Origin: Arcicella rosea
Lineage (GTDB): Bacteria > Bacteroidota > Bacteroidia > Cytophagales > Spirosomataceae
Direction: 5' to 3'
Length of the DNA: 64,000 nt
Assembly: GCF_040543805.1 (NCBI RefSeq)
Contig: NZ_JBEUMS010000017.1
Coordinates: 98,776-162,775, forward strand
Position 1 is the stretch's first letter, and each line of letters opens with the position of its first letter. This document shows positions 8,745-18,241 of this stretch, in pieces. The notes beneath the pieces were generated by a model that searched no databases, was not told the DNA's origin, and saw nothing but the letters and a program-made list of their open reading frames with translations. A program made the position numbers and the translations under genes.

Positions 8745-9995
8745 ATGACTAAAAGTAAATCATTTTTTTCTCCCATCGTGATTATCGGGATGTTGTTTTT
8801 CATCTTCGGATTTATCACTTGGCTCAACGGTACGCTTATTCCATTCCTCAAAATCGCTTGTGAACTTGAATACGCTCAAGCACTTTTGGTAACTTTTGCC
8901 TTTTATATTGCTTATGTGTTTTTAGCGATTCCATCTTCGATGATTCTGACGAAAGTTGGTTTTAAAAACGGTATGGCTTGGGGCTTGGTTGTCATGGCGA
9001 TTGGCGCAATTATTTTTGTGCCTGCGGCTCAATCTCGTTCATTTGTGCTGTTTCTTACAGGATTATTTATTCAAGGTGCTGGGATTTCTTTACTCCAAAC
9101 TGCCTCAAATCCTTATATCAGTATTTTAGGTCCAATCGAAAGTGCAGCGCAACGTATTAGTATTATGGGTGTTTGCAATAAAATTGCAGGTGCTTTGAGT
9201 CCCCTGATTTTAGGAGCAATCATTTTAGATGGTGCGGACGACATCGAAACGCAATTAAAAACAAGCCTAGCTGCTGAAAAAGAAGTACTCTTGAACGAAT
9301 TGGCAGGAAGAGTAATCGTTCCTTACATCGTGATGGCAATTGCTTTAGTGCTTTTGGCATTTTTGATTTATAAATCTAGCTTACCAGAAATTGACACAAG
9401 TAAAGATGAAAACGAGACAGTTCAAGAAACAGGAGAGAAGAGTGTTTTACAACACGCCAATTTAGTATTTGGGATTTTAGCGATTTTCTGTTGTGTTGGT
9501 GTTGAAGTAATTGCAGGGGATACCATCGGACAATACGGAAGTTCGTTAGGCATCAGTTTAGATGTGTCTAAAAACTTTACTTCGCTAACGTTGATTGCAA
9601 TGTTGGTTGGTTATTTTGTTGGTATTGTGGCAATTCCAAAATTCATTTCACAAAATAAAGCTTTAATGTACTGCGGAATTATTGGCTCAATTTTCACCCT
9701 TGGTATTGTGTTTACTGCTGGTTTTACTTCGGTAGCTTTTGTGGCAATGCTTGGTTTAGCCAATGCTTTGATGTGGCCAGCAATTTTTCCATTAGCGATT
9801 AAAGGCTTAGGAAAGAAAACTGAATTCGGTTCGGCTTTACTTATCATGGGTATCGGTGGCGGAGCGATTTTACCATACTTCTACGGAAAATTGGCTGAGT
9901 CGTTTGGCATTCAAGAAGCTTATTTGATTTTGATTCCTTGCTATTTATATATTTTGTTCTTCGCAACGATAGGTCACAGAAAACAATCGTGGTAG
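8745..9995 (+). CDS. nagP: FHS-family MFS sugar:proton symporter, probably GlcNAc permease
   Basis: A 416-residue inner-membrane protein with about 12 hydrophobic helices. It opens with FFIFGFITWLNGTLIPFLK and has LLQTASNPYISILGP in the middle of the N-terminal half; both are hallmarks of the fucose-galactose-glucose:H+ symporter (FucP/GluP/NagP) family. The position after nagB and upstream of a GH20/GH29 locus makes N-acetylglucosamine, or a related amino sugar released in the periplasm, the most likely cargo. Glucose or galactose cannot be excluded. No phosphotransferase components are visible, so a kinase elsewhere would be needed. Confidence 0.8.
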   Translation: MTKSKSFFSPIVIIGMLFFIFGFITWLNGTLIPFLKIACELEYAQALLVTFAFYIAYVFLAIPSSMILTKVGFKNGMAWGLVVMAIGAIIFVPAAQSRSFVLFLTGLFIQGAGISLLQTASNPYISILGPIESAAQRISIMGVCNKIAGALSPLILGAIILDGADDIETQLKTSLAAEKEVLLNELAGRVIVPYIVMAIALVLLAFLIYKSSLPEIDTSKDENETVQETGEKSVLQHANLVFGILAIFCCVGVEVIAGDTIGQYGSSLGISLDVSKNFTSLTLIAMLVGYFVGIVAIPKFISQNKALMYCGIIGSIFTLGIVFTAGFTSVAFVAMLGLANALMWPAIFPLAIKGLGKKTEFGSALLIMGIGGGAILPYFYGKLAESFGIQEAYLILIPCYLYILFFATIGHRKQSW

Positions 9996-10002
9996 AGCGA
10001 CA

Positions 10003-10082
10003 TTTAGTGATTGAGTGAATTGTGAGTTAGTGAATTGTTTTTCCTATTTAATCACTAATTCACAATTCACTCAATCACTAAA
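10003..10082. repeat. Long inverted repeat of the ATTCACAATTCA family
   Basis: The left arm starting TTTAGTGATTGAGTGAA (10003-10032) is the near-perfect complement of the right arm ending TTCACTCAATCACTAAA (10052-10082). It would form a hairpin of about 30 bp after the permease gene. Similar words recur at many gene borders in the window. Confidence 0.75.
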
Positions 10083-10202
10083 TAAGTAAAAAGTACCATA
10101 GACGGCTTGTTAAATACCATCGTTTTGGATAGTCCTTCCCTAGCTTTGTTGTATGATTATTAAATGATAAATGTCATTTACTTTCAATAAAACAATAAAG
10201 AT

Positions 10203-10619
10203 ATGAGCCAGTATCAGACCTTAAAATTAGACCCTCATCCTTCTCGTTTTCAAGCCATTGCAGAGGGGAGATGCCCACAATGTAGAGAAGGGAAAATGTT
10301 TAAATATCCATTTTTTCGAGTAGATAAGTTTGACCAAATGCACAGTAATTGCCCTGTTTGTAATTTGCGTTACGAAGTAGAACCAGGATTTTGGTATGGA
10401 GCAATGTTTGTGAGTTACGGTTTTTCGATTTTAATATTAGCAGTTTTAGGAGTGGTTTTATATTGGTTTTTCAATGACCCACCAATTATGGGTTACATCA
10501 TTCCAATCACAGTAATTTCTTTAATTTCTGTCCCTTTTAATTTCAGAATATCAAGATCTATCTTTTTACATCTCTTCGGTTTTGTAAAATACAAACCAGA
10601 AGTAATTGTGAATGAGTGA
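10203..10619 (+). CDS. DUF983 membrane protein
   Basis: A 138-residue protein with a CPQCREG motif (about 24-30) and a NCPVCNLRYE motif (about 51-60), forming a likely four-cysteine zinc knuckle, followed by two hydrophobic helices (about 72-95 and 100-120). This matches the DUF983 family, whose function is unknown. It is flanked by repeats on both sides, so it is probably transcribed alone and may not belong to the amino-sugar locus. Confidence 0.8.
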   Translation: MSQYQTLKLDPHPSRFQAIAEGRCPQCREGKMFKYPFFRVDKFDQMHSNCPVCNLRYEVEPGFWYGAMFVSYGFSILILAVLGVVLYWFFNDPPIMGYIIPITVISLISVPFNFRISRSIFLHLFGFVKYKPEVIVNE

Positions 10620-10741
10620 TTTAGTGATTTAGTGATTGGAAGGGAGGTTTATCTAAATTGAGTTCCCAAAAATTCATTTTATTCCAATTTTTAAAAATCA
10701 CTAATTCACAATTCACTAATTCACAATTCACTAATTCACAA
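10611..10741. repeat. Tandem ATTCACAATTCACTA repeat
   Basis: The start holds GTGATTTA units, and 10697-10741 holds three consecutive copies of a 15-nt unit CACTAATTCACAATT. The two ends are partly complementary. It fills the space between the convergent DUF983 and deoR genes and reaches the deoR stop codon, so it may serve as a bidirectional terminator. Confidence 0.7.
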
Positions 10742-11500
10742 TTATATAACCTGCAATTTACTATTTTGATAAGCAGATAATTCTGGTGAATTGGAGGGCA
10801 GTTCAGTAATGAGGTAGTCGATTTCTTGCAAGTCGGCTACTTTCATTTTCATGACAGAATTCAATTTTTCAGAAATTGCCAATACTGCTACTTTATCCGA
10901 AGCTTTCATCATCGCCTTTTTCACCTGAACAGTTTCCCAGTCAGAATCCGTTACTCCTCCCTGAGCATCCAAAGCATTTGTTCCCAAAATACACAAATCA
11001 GCTTTCATTTCTGAAAGTCGGTGATGTACTTCGCCACCGATTGACATTTGGCTATATCTTGATACTTGTCCGCCAATCAGAATAATTTCAATATTGGGTT
11101 TGTCTAATAACTCAACGGCAGTCAATGGATTGACCGTCATAAAAGTAGCCGAAAAATCTTCTGGAATCAGTTTCACAAATTCACGGATGGTAGTACCACC
11201 ACCAATCAACACCAACATTCCTTCTTTCAATAAAGAAAATGCTTTTTGTCCGATTTCTACTTTATGAGAATGCGCATAGGTTTCCTTAAGATTTGAAGAA
11301 TGGTGATAAGCTTTCGACATCGCACCGCCTCTAATCTTGATAATTTCACCTTCTTCGGCTAATTCATTAATATCTCTTCGAATGGTATCTTCCGATACAT
11401 TCAATGATTCTACTAATTCCCCTAAAGATATTCTTGTATGAACATTGATTTCCTTCAAAATCAAATCTTTACGTTCTTTCTTTAATAAGCTAATCGACAT
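10742..11500 (-). CDS. DeoR-family transcriptional regulator
   Basis: A 252-residue regulator. Residues about 3-58 form the DeoR helix-turn-helix, with ISLGELVESLNVSEDTIRRD and the usual IIKIRGGA that follows. Residues about 75-235 are the DeoRC sugar-phosphate sensor domain with LIGGGTTIREF. It is divergent from susC, and two palindromes lie between them, one over the predicted susC start point. This suggests repression of susCD relieved by a phosphorylated sugar, perhaps an amino-sugar or fucose phosphate given the neighbours. It could also control nagB and nagP. Confidence 0.85.
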   Translation of the reverse strand: MSISLLKKERKDLILKEINVHTRISLGELVESLNVSEDTIRRDINELAEEGEIIKIRGGAMSKAYHHSSNLKETYAHSHKVEIGQKAFSLLKEGMLVLIGGGTTIREFVKLIPEDFSATFMTVNPLTAVELLDKPNIEIILIGGQVSRYSQMSIGGEVHHRLSEMKADLCILGTNALDAQGGVTDSDWETVQVKKAMMKASDKVAVLAISEKLNSVMKMKVADLQEIDYLITELPSNSPELSAYQNSKLQVI

Positions 11501-11533
11501 TATAATAATTACATTTTTTCAAATTGAGTAGAA

Positions 11534-11541
11534 CAAAGATA
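11534..11541 (-). promoter_or_regulatory. -7 element of deoR-family gene
   Basis: On the minus strand this reads TATCTTTG, matching TAnnTTTG. Transcription would start about 27 nt before the ATG at 11500. No convincing -33 element is seen. Confidence 0.4.
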
Positions 11542-11583
11542 TAAAAAAACTGCAAGTTATCCGTGGTTTTTACCGCAAATTAT

Positions 11584-11600
11584 ATTGCAAACTTTGCAAT
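11584..11600. promoter_or_regulatory. Palindrome, candidate DeoR-family operator 1
   Basis: ATTGCAAA-C-TTTGCAAT is a perfect 17-bp palindrome between the divergent regulator and susC. It shares the core TTTGCA/TGCAA with the inverted repeat at 11688-11722. Confidence 0.5.
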
Positions 11601-11679
11601 TATTGAGATAAAATACTCAATTTAATTACTCATTAATAATATTTTTTTAACAAAAGCCTTTTTTTCTACGAAAAGTTTA

Positions 11680-11687
11680 TATGTTTG
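11680..11687 (+). promoter_or_regulatory. -7 element of susC promoter
   Basis: TATGTTTG fits TAnnTTTG. The start point would be near 11694, inside the inverted repeat that follows, leaving a leader of about 60 nt before the ATG at 11755. No clear -33 element is seen. Confidence 0.45.
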
Positions 11688-11722
11688 TGCAATAAATGCA
11701 ATATTTATTTGCATTTATTGCA
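11688..11722. promoter_or_regulatory. Inverted repeat, candidate DeoR-family operator 2 over the susC start point
   Basis: TGCAATAAATGCA (11688-11700) and TGCATTTATTGCA (11710-11722) are perfect 13-nt complements separated by 9 nt. The repeat directly follows the -7 element and would cover the transcription start, a typical repressor position. The divergent DeoR-family protein is the obvious candidate ligand. Confidence 0.55.
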
Positions 11723-11754
11723 ACAATCCAATTTACCATAAAAAACTTTTAAGC

Positions 11755-14700
11755 ATGAAAAAAATTAGACTATTAAAAGGCTCTCAACGCTTATTATGGC
11801 TTTCTCTCATCGGAAGTTTAGCAATAAGTGGCAATTCGCATGCTAATGTGAATAAAAATACCGCTACTCATCTGCCGAAATCAGCAAGATTGAGTATTGT
11901 GAAAGAGATTGGAGGGAAAGTTATTGCTGCAAAAGATGCAAGCCCAGTGATTGGTGCTGCGGTTTTTATCAAAGAAAATCCACGAGTTGGTGCAACTACT
12001 GATGCCGAAGGGAATTTCAAATTGAATTTGCCAGAAAATTTTGCTACTAAAAACATTACATTAGTTATTACAAGTGTCGGTTTTGAAAAATTTGAAGTAG
12101 CTGTATCGGCAGATCAAAGTTCAATTACTGTTTCTTTAAAAGAAAACGTGCAACAACTTAACGAAGTTGTGGTAACGGCTTTGGGTGTAAAAAAAGACAA
12201 AAGAGCATTGGCATATTCTGTATCAGAAATTAATGGTTCAGACTTTACACAAGCTCGTGAAAACAACGTTGCGAATGGCTTAACAGGTAAAATTGCAGGG
12301 GTAAATGCTACAGGTTTATCTACTGGTCCGGGTGGTTCAAGTCGTGTGGTAATTCGTGGTAATGGTTCTTTGACGGGTAACAGTCAACCTTTATACGTAA
12401 TCAACGGGATGCCGATTGATAACAGTGTTCCGGGCGGAAGCTCATTACCAAATGGTTTAGGAACGAAAGCGGGTACTGACCGTGGAGATGGTATTTCAGC
12501 CATCAACCCTGATGATATTGAATCAATGACAGTATTGAAAGGTGGTGCGGCCGCAGCATTATACGGTTCACGTGGGGCAAATGGAGTAATCTTGATTACA
12601 ACGAAAAAAGGAAAAGCTCAAAAAGGTATCGGTCTTGAATACAACAGTACTTTTACGATGGAAAATGTATCTGTTTTTCCAGATTTTCAATATGAATACG
12701 GACAAGGTGATGGCGGCGTAATGCCTACAACTTTGGCTCAAGCTCAGGCTACGGGTCGTCGTTCGTTTGGAGCAAAAATCGACGGCTCTACCAATTATAT
12801 GGCTGCCGATGGCAAAAATCACCCATATCTTGCTCAGAAAGATAATTTGAAAAATTTCTATCAGACAGGAACTACTTTTACGAACTCAGTTGCCTTATCT
12901 GGCGGAAATGATGCCATTCTGTATCGTCTTTCTTTAGCAGACTTAAGTGCAAAAAGTGTATTGCCTTCTAATACTTATAATCGTAAAACGGCTAGTTTGA
13001 ATATTTCAGCCAAACTTAGCGAGCGCCTTAGAGCAGAAGCAGTAGTACAATATAATCTTGAGCAAGGAAATAATCGCCCAATCGCAGGTGATGCTTTGGG
13101 TAATCCAAACTGGATGGCTTATGAAGTAGCTAATACGGTGGATGTTAGATGGTTAAACCCGGGACATGATGCAAATGGTAATGAGATTTTCTGGAATGAT
13201 GCAGGTATTGTAACGAATGGTTATTTTTTCGTCAATAAATTCAAACAAACAGATACAAAAGATCGCTTTATCGGACAAGCATCTGTTTCTTATGATTTAT
13301 TGAAAAACTTAACCTTAAAAGCAACTACTACTCGTGATTTTTATAATTATAATTTCACCAGTATTATGCCAACAGGTGGGCAGTATATCCCTCAAGGTCA
13401 GTACGATGGCATTAAATCAGATGTATCAGAAACCAACAGTATGATTACCGCTGCTTATAATACCAAATTTGCAGAAACAATAGGCTTATCAGTTTTAGGA
13501 GGAGCAAATACTCGCCAGTTTAAAAACAACCAATTTGATTTCTATGGACAAGGATACACCATTCCTTACTTCTATAGTTATTCAAATTTGGCAACTTCTA
13601 CGGCAACGCCAGTAACTAGCAATATCAAAACAAACTCAGTTTTTGGTTCAGCAGATTTAGATTACAAAGGCATCTGGTTTTTAACTTTAACGGGTCGTCA
13701 GGACTGGTTTTCAACATTAAGTCCTAAAAATAATAATGTATTCTATCCAAGTATTGGTACAAGTTTAATGCTTTCGGATGTGATAAACATGCCACGTGTT
13801 ATTGACAATTTAAAGCTACGTGGTTCATGGGCACAAGTAGGTGGTGGTGGTCCTGACCCTTACGCTATCAACTTAGCATACAGCAATGTGCCGAGTGCAA
13901 GTGGTGTACCATTACAAAACGTAAGTTCAGCTTCAATTACCAACGCTGGTTTAAAACCATTTACTTCTACAACGCTTGAGCTTGGTTTAAGCACAAGATT
14001 ATTCGGAGGACGTTTAAGTTTTGATGCTGCTGTATATGACAAGAAATCATCAAATGATATTGTAAGTGTACCGATTTCTGGTGCATCAGGTTATACAAGT
14101 GCGATTCTAAACTCAGGTGAATTAAGTAACAAAGGGATAGAATTATTGCTAGAAGGTACACCAATCAAATCTGCTGATTTCTCATGGAATACTAGCTTCA
14201 ACTTTGCCTATAACAAAAGTGAAGTATTAAAATTAGCTGATGGCATTAATACTTTTTCAATTGGTAACTCTGCAAATGGTAACGCATTCATTAACAACCA
14301 AGTAGGCATGCCATTCGGAGGTATTTATGGATACCGTATGAAAAGAGATGCTGCTGGAAATATCATTTATGATACCAACTCGAATCTTCCTTTACAAACT
14401 GACAACAACCAATATTTAGGCAATGGCGTTTCACCATACACTATGGGTTTGAATAATACTTTCAAATACAAAAACTTCTCTTTAGACATGTTGGTTGATG
14501 GTAAATTTGGTGGTAGTATTTTCTCAGTAATGGAAGTATATGCTACTCGTTTGGGTTTAATGAAATCAACTTTGCCGGGTCGTGAAAATGGTTTAGCTCT
14601 AAAAGGTGTAACAGCCAATGGTGATGCCTATTCTTATACTGTACCAGTAGCGAATTTGCGTAGTGCTTACTACAACAACCTAAACCGCTACACAGAATTA

Positions 14701-14955
14701 TTTGTACATGATGCAAGTTTCGTAAAACTACGTCAGGTGATTATTTCTTACCGTTTGCCAGCAGGTTTCTTGAAATCTTTAGGCGTACAATCGGCAAGTG
14801 TCTCATTAGTGGGTCGTAACCTTCTGATTTTATACAAAAAGACCGACAATTTTGACCCTGAGCAAGGCTTAACGAACGGCGCTGCACAAGGGATTGAGTC
14901 AATCGGTTTGCCACGTACTCGTTCTTATGGTTTGAACTTGAATCTGAAATTCTAA
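11755..14955 (+). CDS. SusC/RagA-family TonB-dependent outer-membrane transporter
   Basis: A 1066-residue protein: signal peptide (about 1-30), carboxypeptidase-regulatory-like domain (about 52-135, beginning GGKVIAAKDASPVIGAAVF), TonB plug domain (about 140-275, with VVIRGNGSLTGNSQPLYVING and the family motif GAAAALYGSRGANGVILITT), then a 22-stranded barrel ending in an aromatic residue (LNLNLKF). It imports oligosaccharides or glycopeptides with TonB energy. It pairs with the SusD-like lipoprotein 12 bp downstream. The nearby GH20, GH29, nagB and permease genes suggest a GlcNAc- and fucose-containing glycan. The palindrome at 11688-11722 suggests repression by the divergent DeoR-family regulator. 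Confidence 0.95.
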   Translation: MKKIRLLKGSQRLLWLSLIGSLAISGNSHANVNKNTATHLPKSARLSIVKEIGGKVIAAKDASPVIGAAVFIKENPRVGATTDAEGNFKLNLPENFATKNITLVITSVGFEKFEVAVSADQSSITVSLKENVQQLNEVVVTALGVKKDKRALAYSVSEINGSDFTQARENNVANGLTGKIAGVNATGLSTGPGGSSRVVIRGNGSLTGNSQPLYVINGMPIDNSVPGGSSLPNGLGTKAGTDRGDGISAINPDDIESMTVLKGGAAAALYGSRGANGVILITTKKGKAQKGIGLEYNSTFTMENVSVFPDFQYEYGQGDGGVMPTTLAQAQATGRRSFGAKIDGSTNYMAADGKNHPYLAQKDNLKNFYQTGTTFTNSVALSGGNDAILYRLSLADLSAKSVLPSNTYNRKTASLNISAKLSERLRAEAVVQYNLEQGNNRPIAGDALGNPNWMAYEVANTVDVRWLNPGHDANGNEIFWNDAGIVTNGYFFVNKFKQTDTKDRFIGQASVSYDLLKNLTLKATTTRDFYNYNFTSIMPTGGQYIPQGQYDGIKSDVSETNSMITAAYNTKFAETIGLSVLGGANTRQFKNNQFDFYGQGYTIPYFYSYSNLATSTATPVTSNIKTNSVFGSADLDYKGIWFLTLTGRQDWFSTLSPKNNNVFYPSIGTSLMLSDVINMPRVIDNLKLRGSWAQVGGGGPDPYAINLAYSNVPSASGVPLQNVSSASITNAGLKPFTSTTLELGLSTRLFGGRLSFDAAVYDKKSSNDIVSVPISGASGYTSAILNSGELSNKGIELLLEGTPIKSADFSWNTSFNFAYNKSEVLKLADGINTFSIGNSANGNAFINNQVGMPFGGIYGYRMKRDAAGNIIYDTNSNLPLQTDNNQYLGNGVSPYTMGLNNTFKYKNFSLDMLVDGKFGGSIFSVMEVYATRLGLMKSTLPGRENGLALKGVTANGDAYSYTVPVANLRSAYYNNLNRYTELFVHDASFVKLRQVIISYRLPAGFLKSLGVQSASVSLVGRNLLILYKKTDNFDPEQGLTNGAAQGIESIGLPRTRSYGLNLNLKF

Positions 14956-14967
14956 AAAAGCAAGACA

Positions 14968-16512
14968 ATGAAACAGTTATTTTCAAAATATACATTTCCT
15001 TTATTGGCAGCGTGTAGCATGACGCTATTTACGGCTTGCGATAAAGATTTCGCTGAAATCAATACCAATCCCAATGCCGTTTCTGTTCCGACTACTGCTT
15101 ACATCTTCAGTAAAGCTTTGTACGATGGCGCAGCCAACAGTGGTAACAAGGGTAGCCTTTTGTTTGGTTTGATGCAATATACTACCAGCTACAACGATGT
15201 AGAAGGTTTCGGCTCTAAATATACAGCTTCACAAGTAAATGCCACAGGTGGTGTTTTTACCAATTCTTATCCAAATCAGATTAATGAAATTGGTGAGGTA
15301 ATTAAAGCCGTAAAAGACGACCCAACAAAAGTAAATTTATACGCAACAGCTCGTATTTGGCGAGTATATTGTTTCAGTCGCTTGACCGATTTGTATGGCG
15401 ATATTCCTTATACTGATGCAGGACAAGGCTATAATCTTTCTATTTTTCAGCCTAAATACGATTCTCAAAGTGCGATTTATGCAGATATGTTGAAAGAATT
15501 AGAAGCATCTGCAACAGCTTTGACGATTGCTAATACGACAACTTTCGGTAATTCAGATTTGATTTATCAAGGAAATGTAACGCAATGGAAAAAGTTTGCT
15601 TATTCATTAATGCTTCGCTTGGGTATGCGTTTAACAAAAGTTGATGCAGCAGCGGCACAAAGCTGGGTAACTAAGGCAATTGCGGGCGGAGTAATCAGAG
15701 AGTATGCTGATATTGCTAAAATGACTTATACTTCTGGAGGGCAAAACATCAACAAAAACCCTATCGCATGGCAGTTGTTGAATGATAATTACCTTCGTGC
15801 CGACGGTACAAACAATACTGAAGGTGGAAAATATCAACAAGTATTTATCAACTCATTGAAAGCCAATAACGACCCTCGTTTAAGTGCTCTTTCTGTAGTA
15901 TATGTAAACGGTTCGGCAAGTTCAGATGAAAGTATTCAGAAAGGAATGCCTGCAACCATCAATGGTACAAAGCCTTCTGATTTTATTACTTATTCAGAGC
16001 CAAAGCAAACAACGGTATTGAAAGTAGATGCTCCTTTGTTGTTATTTACAGCAGCTGAATCTAATTTCTTATTGGCAGAAGCAGCTTTAAGAGGTTGGTA
16101 CAGTGCAGAAACTGCTACTAATTTATATGAAACAGGAATTCGTGCATCGATGAAACAATGGGATTTAATTAGCGGAACAACAGGTACAATTGCTCAAGCA
16201 CGTATCGATAGTTATGTTGCGGCTCATGCTTTAAAAACTACTGGAACAGTAGCAACTCAGACGGAACAAATTTACAATGAAGTTTGGGTTGGACTTTTCC
16301 CTGATGCTCAGGAAGTTTACAATAATTACCGTCGTACAGGTTATCCAGCTTTAACGCCAAACGTTTATCCAGGCAACGCTACAGGTGGTAAAATCTTCCG
16401 TAGATTCTTGTATCCTGTTTCTGAACAAACACTTAACAGAACGTCGTACAACGAAGCTGTTCAAAGACAAGGTCTTGATGATTTATTGACCCGTGTTTGG
16501 TGGGATAAGTAA
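14968..16512 (+). CDS. SusD/RagB-family surface glycan-binding lipoprotein
   Basis: A 514-residue lipoprotein with lipobox FTAC and acylated Cys24, followed by DKDFAEINTNPNAVS, typical of the SusD-like_2 (PF12771) branch. TPR-like helical segments follow, and the C-terminus has the usual GGKIFRRFLYPVSEQTLN. It acts as the lid of the SusC transporter and captures the glycan at the cell surface. It lies 12 bp behind susC in the same operon. A large hairpin-forming repeat 38 bp after the stop probably ends the transcript. Confidence 0.93.
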   Translation: MKQLFSKYTFPLLAACSMTLFTACDKDFAEINTNPNAVSVPTTAYIFSKALYDGAANSGNKGSLLFGLMQYTTSYNDVEGFGSKYTASQVNATGGVFTNSYPNQINEIGEVIKAVKDDPTKVNLYATARIWRVYCFSRLTDLYGDIPYTDAGQGYNLSIFQPKYDSQSAIYADMLKELEASATALTIANTTTFGNSDLIYQGNVTQWKKFAYSLMLRLGMRLTKVDAAAAQSWVTKAIAGGVIREYADIAKMTYTSGGQNINKNPIAWQLLNDNYLRADGTNNTEGGKYQQVFINSLKANNDPRLSALSVVYVNGSASSDESIQKGMPATINGTKPSDFITYSEPKQTTVLKVDAPLLLFTAAESNFLLAEAALRGWYSAETATNLYETGIRASMKQWDLISGTTGTIAQARIDSYVAAHALKTTGTVATQTEQIYNEVWVGLFPDAQEVYNNYRRTGYPALTPNVYPGNATGGKIFRRFLYPVSEQTLNRTSYNEAVQRQGLDDLLTRVWWDK

Positions 16513-16549
16513 TCAAAATGCTATTATCCAATTTTAAATTATAAAAGCG

Positions 16550-16659
16550 AACCTCATCCGTAGCGACGGTCGCCCCAACCCCTCTCCTGCTGAGAGGGGA
16601 GTTTATACTACTCTTTATACTCCCCTTCTCAACAGGAGAAGGGGCGGGGGGATGAGGTT
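16550..16659. repeat. CCTCATCC...GGATGAGG palindromic repeat
   Basis: Outer arms AACCTCATCC (16550-16559) and GGATGAGGTT (16650-16659) enclose two inner hairpins, CCCCTCTC/GAGAGGGG and CCCCTTCTC/GAGAAGGGG. It is GC-rich and unlike its AT-rich surroundings. It fills the gap between susD and the GH29 gene and could terminate susCD. Confidence 0.8.
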
Positions 16660-16727
16660 TTGTTTATTTCTCCAACAAAATTTGTAACTTCATAGATTGC
16701 TCATTAACAATCGTTTAACACAATCTC

Positions 16728-18089
16728 ATGTTTTCAAAAAAGTTCGTAATACTCTTGATTTGTACTTGTTTTACGATACAAACTCAAGCACAAAAAGTAC
16801 AAGTAAATAATAAACCCGAACGAGTAAATTGGTTTCAAGATTTAGCTTTCGGGATGTTTATTCACTGGAATGTAGATGTTTCTTTAGGAGCAGTGATTAG
16901 TCATTCAATGGCTGGAGCTTCAAATGAATACGTTGAAAAATACATTCAAGAATTACCTAAATATTTCGATCCAAAGAAATTCAATCCTACCGAATGGGCA
17001 AAAAATGCCAAATTAGCAGGCATGAAATATGTTGTTTTTACGACAAAACATCATTCTGGTTTTTGTATGTTCAATACGCAAACTACGCCTTTTAATGTAA
17101 TGAATACTCCTTACGGAAAAGACATTACCAAAGAAATTATCGACGCTTTTCGCAAAGAAGGTATTGCAATTGGGATTTACTTTTCGCCAGAAGACTTCAA
17201 TTATTTTCATAAAAATAATATCCAAATCGGTCGTTTACAATTGCCTGAACATTTTCCTGCAAACAATAAAGGTTTGATGGATTATGATAAAAAACAATTG
17301 AAAGAATTACTGACGAACTACGGAAAAATTGACATTCTTTTCATCGACGGACCAGGTGATGGCTTGCGTGAATATGCTTGGAGTTTGAACCCTGAATTGG
17401 TGATTACTCGTGACATCATGACTACTCCAGAACAAAACACGCCTGACGAACCGATGGCTCGTCCGTGGGAAGCGTGCTACACGATGGGAACAGACTGGCA
17501 ATATAAACCCACTAACGACCCGCATAAATCTGGCACGGAAATCATCAATATGTTGGTTGAAATCAGAGCAAAAGGCGGGAACTTTTTATTGAATGTTGGT
17601 CCCAAACAAGACGGAGAATTACAGATTGAACAACAATCACTTTTACAAGAAATTGCCCTTTGGAATTTTGCCAATGCAGAAGCCATTCATGAAGTAAAAC
17701 CACTTTCTGTGGTACGTGAAGAAAATATTTGGTTTACGCAGTCGAACGATGAGAAATATATTTATGCCATCGTACAAAGAAGTGGCTACGAAGATTGGAA
17801 GTACGGAACACGCAAAAATTTTGTATTGACGCACATCGAAGGGAATGCCAATACCAAAGTGAGTATTTTAGGTTATAAAAGTGAATTGGTAGAGTACAAA
17901 AAAGATTTTGATGCCAAAATTTATACTGCTCCAACCAATATTGGTTTGGTAGTAAGTGCCGTAAACGGACAAAGATTTTATACGAATAATCAATGGAAAA
18001 ATGCGGTGGTTTTGAAAATCGAAAATGCGAAATTCAGAAAACTCAATACGCCCAAAGCGAGCCAAAGTAATATTGATGGAGCCAAGTAA
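16728..18089 (+). CDS. Secreted GH29-family alpha-L-fucosidase
   Basis: A 453-residue protein with a signal peptide (about 1-21, ending TQAQ). GH29 marks are AFGMFIHWN near the start, YVVFTTKHHSGFCMFNT, and the nucleophile region ILFIDGPGDG, where D207 is the expected catalytic nucleophile. A C-terminal beta domain (about 340-445) follows. It would release terminal alpha-L-fucose in the periplasm or at the surface. Its place next to susCD and upstream of GH20 fits stepwise trimming of fucosylated, GlcNAc-containing glycans. The GMFIHWN motif (versus GxFxHWG in many members) places it in a divergent branch; other axial-OH sugars are possible substrates. Confidence 0.88.
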   Translation: MFSKKFVILLICTCFTIQTQAQKVQVNNKPERVNWFQDLAFGMFIHWNVDVSLGAVISHSMAGASNEYVEKYIQELPKYFDPKKFNPTEWAKNAKLAGMKYVVFTTKHHSGFCMFNTQTTPFNVMNTPYGKDITKEIIDAFRKEGIAIGIYFSPEDFNYFHKNNIQIGRLQLPEHFPANNKGLMDYDKKQLKELLTNYGKIDILFIDGPGDGLREYAWSLNPELVITRDIMTTPEQNTPDEPMARPWEACYTMGTDWQYKPTNDPHKSGTEIINMLVEIRAKGGNFLLNVGPKQDGELQIEQQSLLQEIALWNFANAEAIHEVKPLSVVREENIWFTQSNDEKYIYAIVQRSGYEDWKYGTRKNFVLTHIEGNANTKVSILGYKSELVEYKKDFDAKIYTAPTNIGLVVSAVNGQRFYTNNQWKNAVVLKIENAKFRKLNTPKASQSNIDGAK

Positions 18090-18241
18090 ATAGGAGTTTT
18101 GAATTATGAGTTTTGAATTTTGAATTGATTACCAAATCAGAGTATAAATATTTGATTTACAATAAATTGCATAAAAAACAATTCATAACTCAAAATTCAG
18201 CACTCAAAACTCCCAACCCTTCATTCAAAACTCATCACTAA
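18090..18241. repeat. TGAATTATGAGTTTTGAATT-type imperfect inverted repeat
   Basis: The first part holds GAGTTTTGAATTATGAG and related words, and the second part their complements (CATAACTCAAAATTCAG, TTCAAAACTCATCAC). It probably folds into a long imperfect hairpin between the GH29 gene and the RidA gene. It belongs to the family seen at 10003, 18897, 21206 and 28155. Confidence 0.65.

Noticed and set aside
10697..10741. CRISPR-like look of repeated CACTAATTCACAATT units
   Set aside because: The units are directly tandem, without unique spacers, and no cas genes are nearby.
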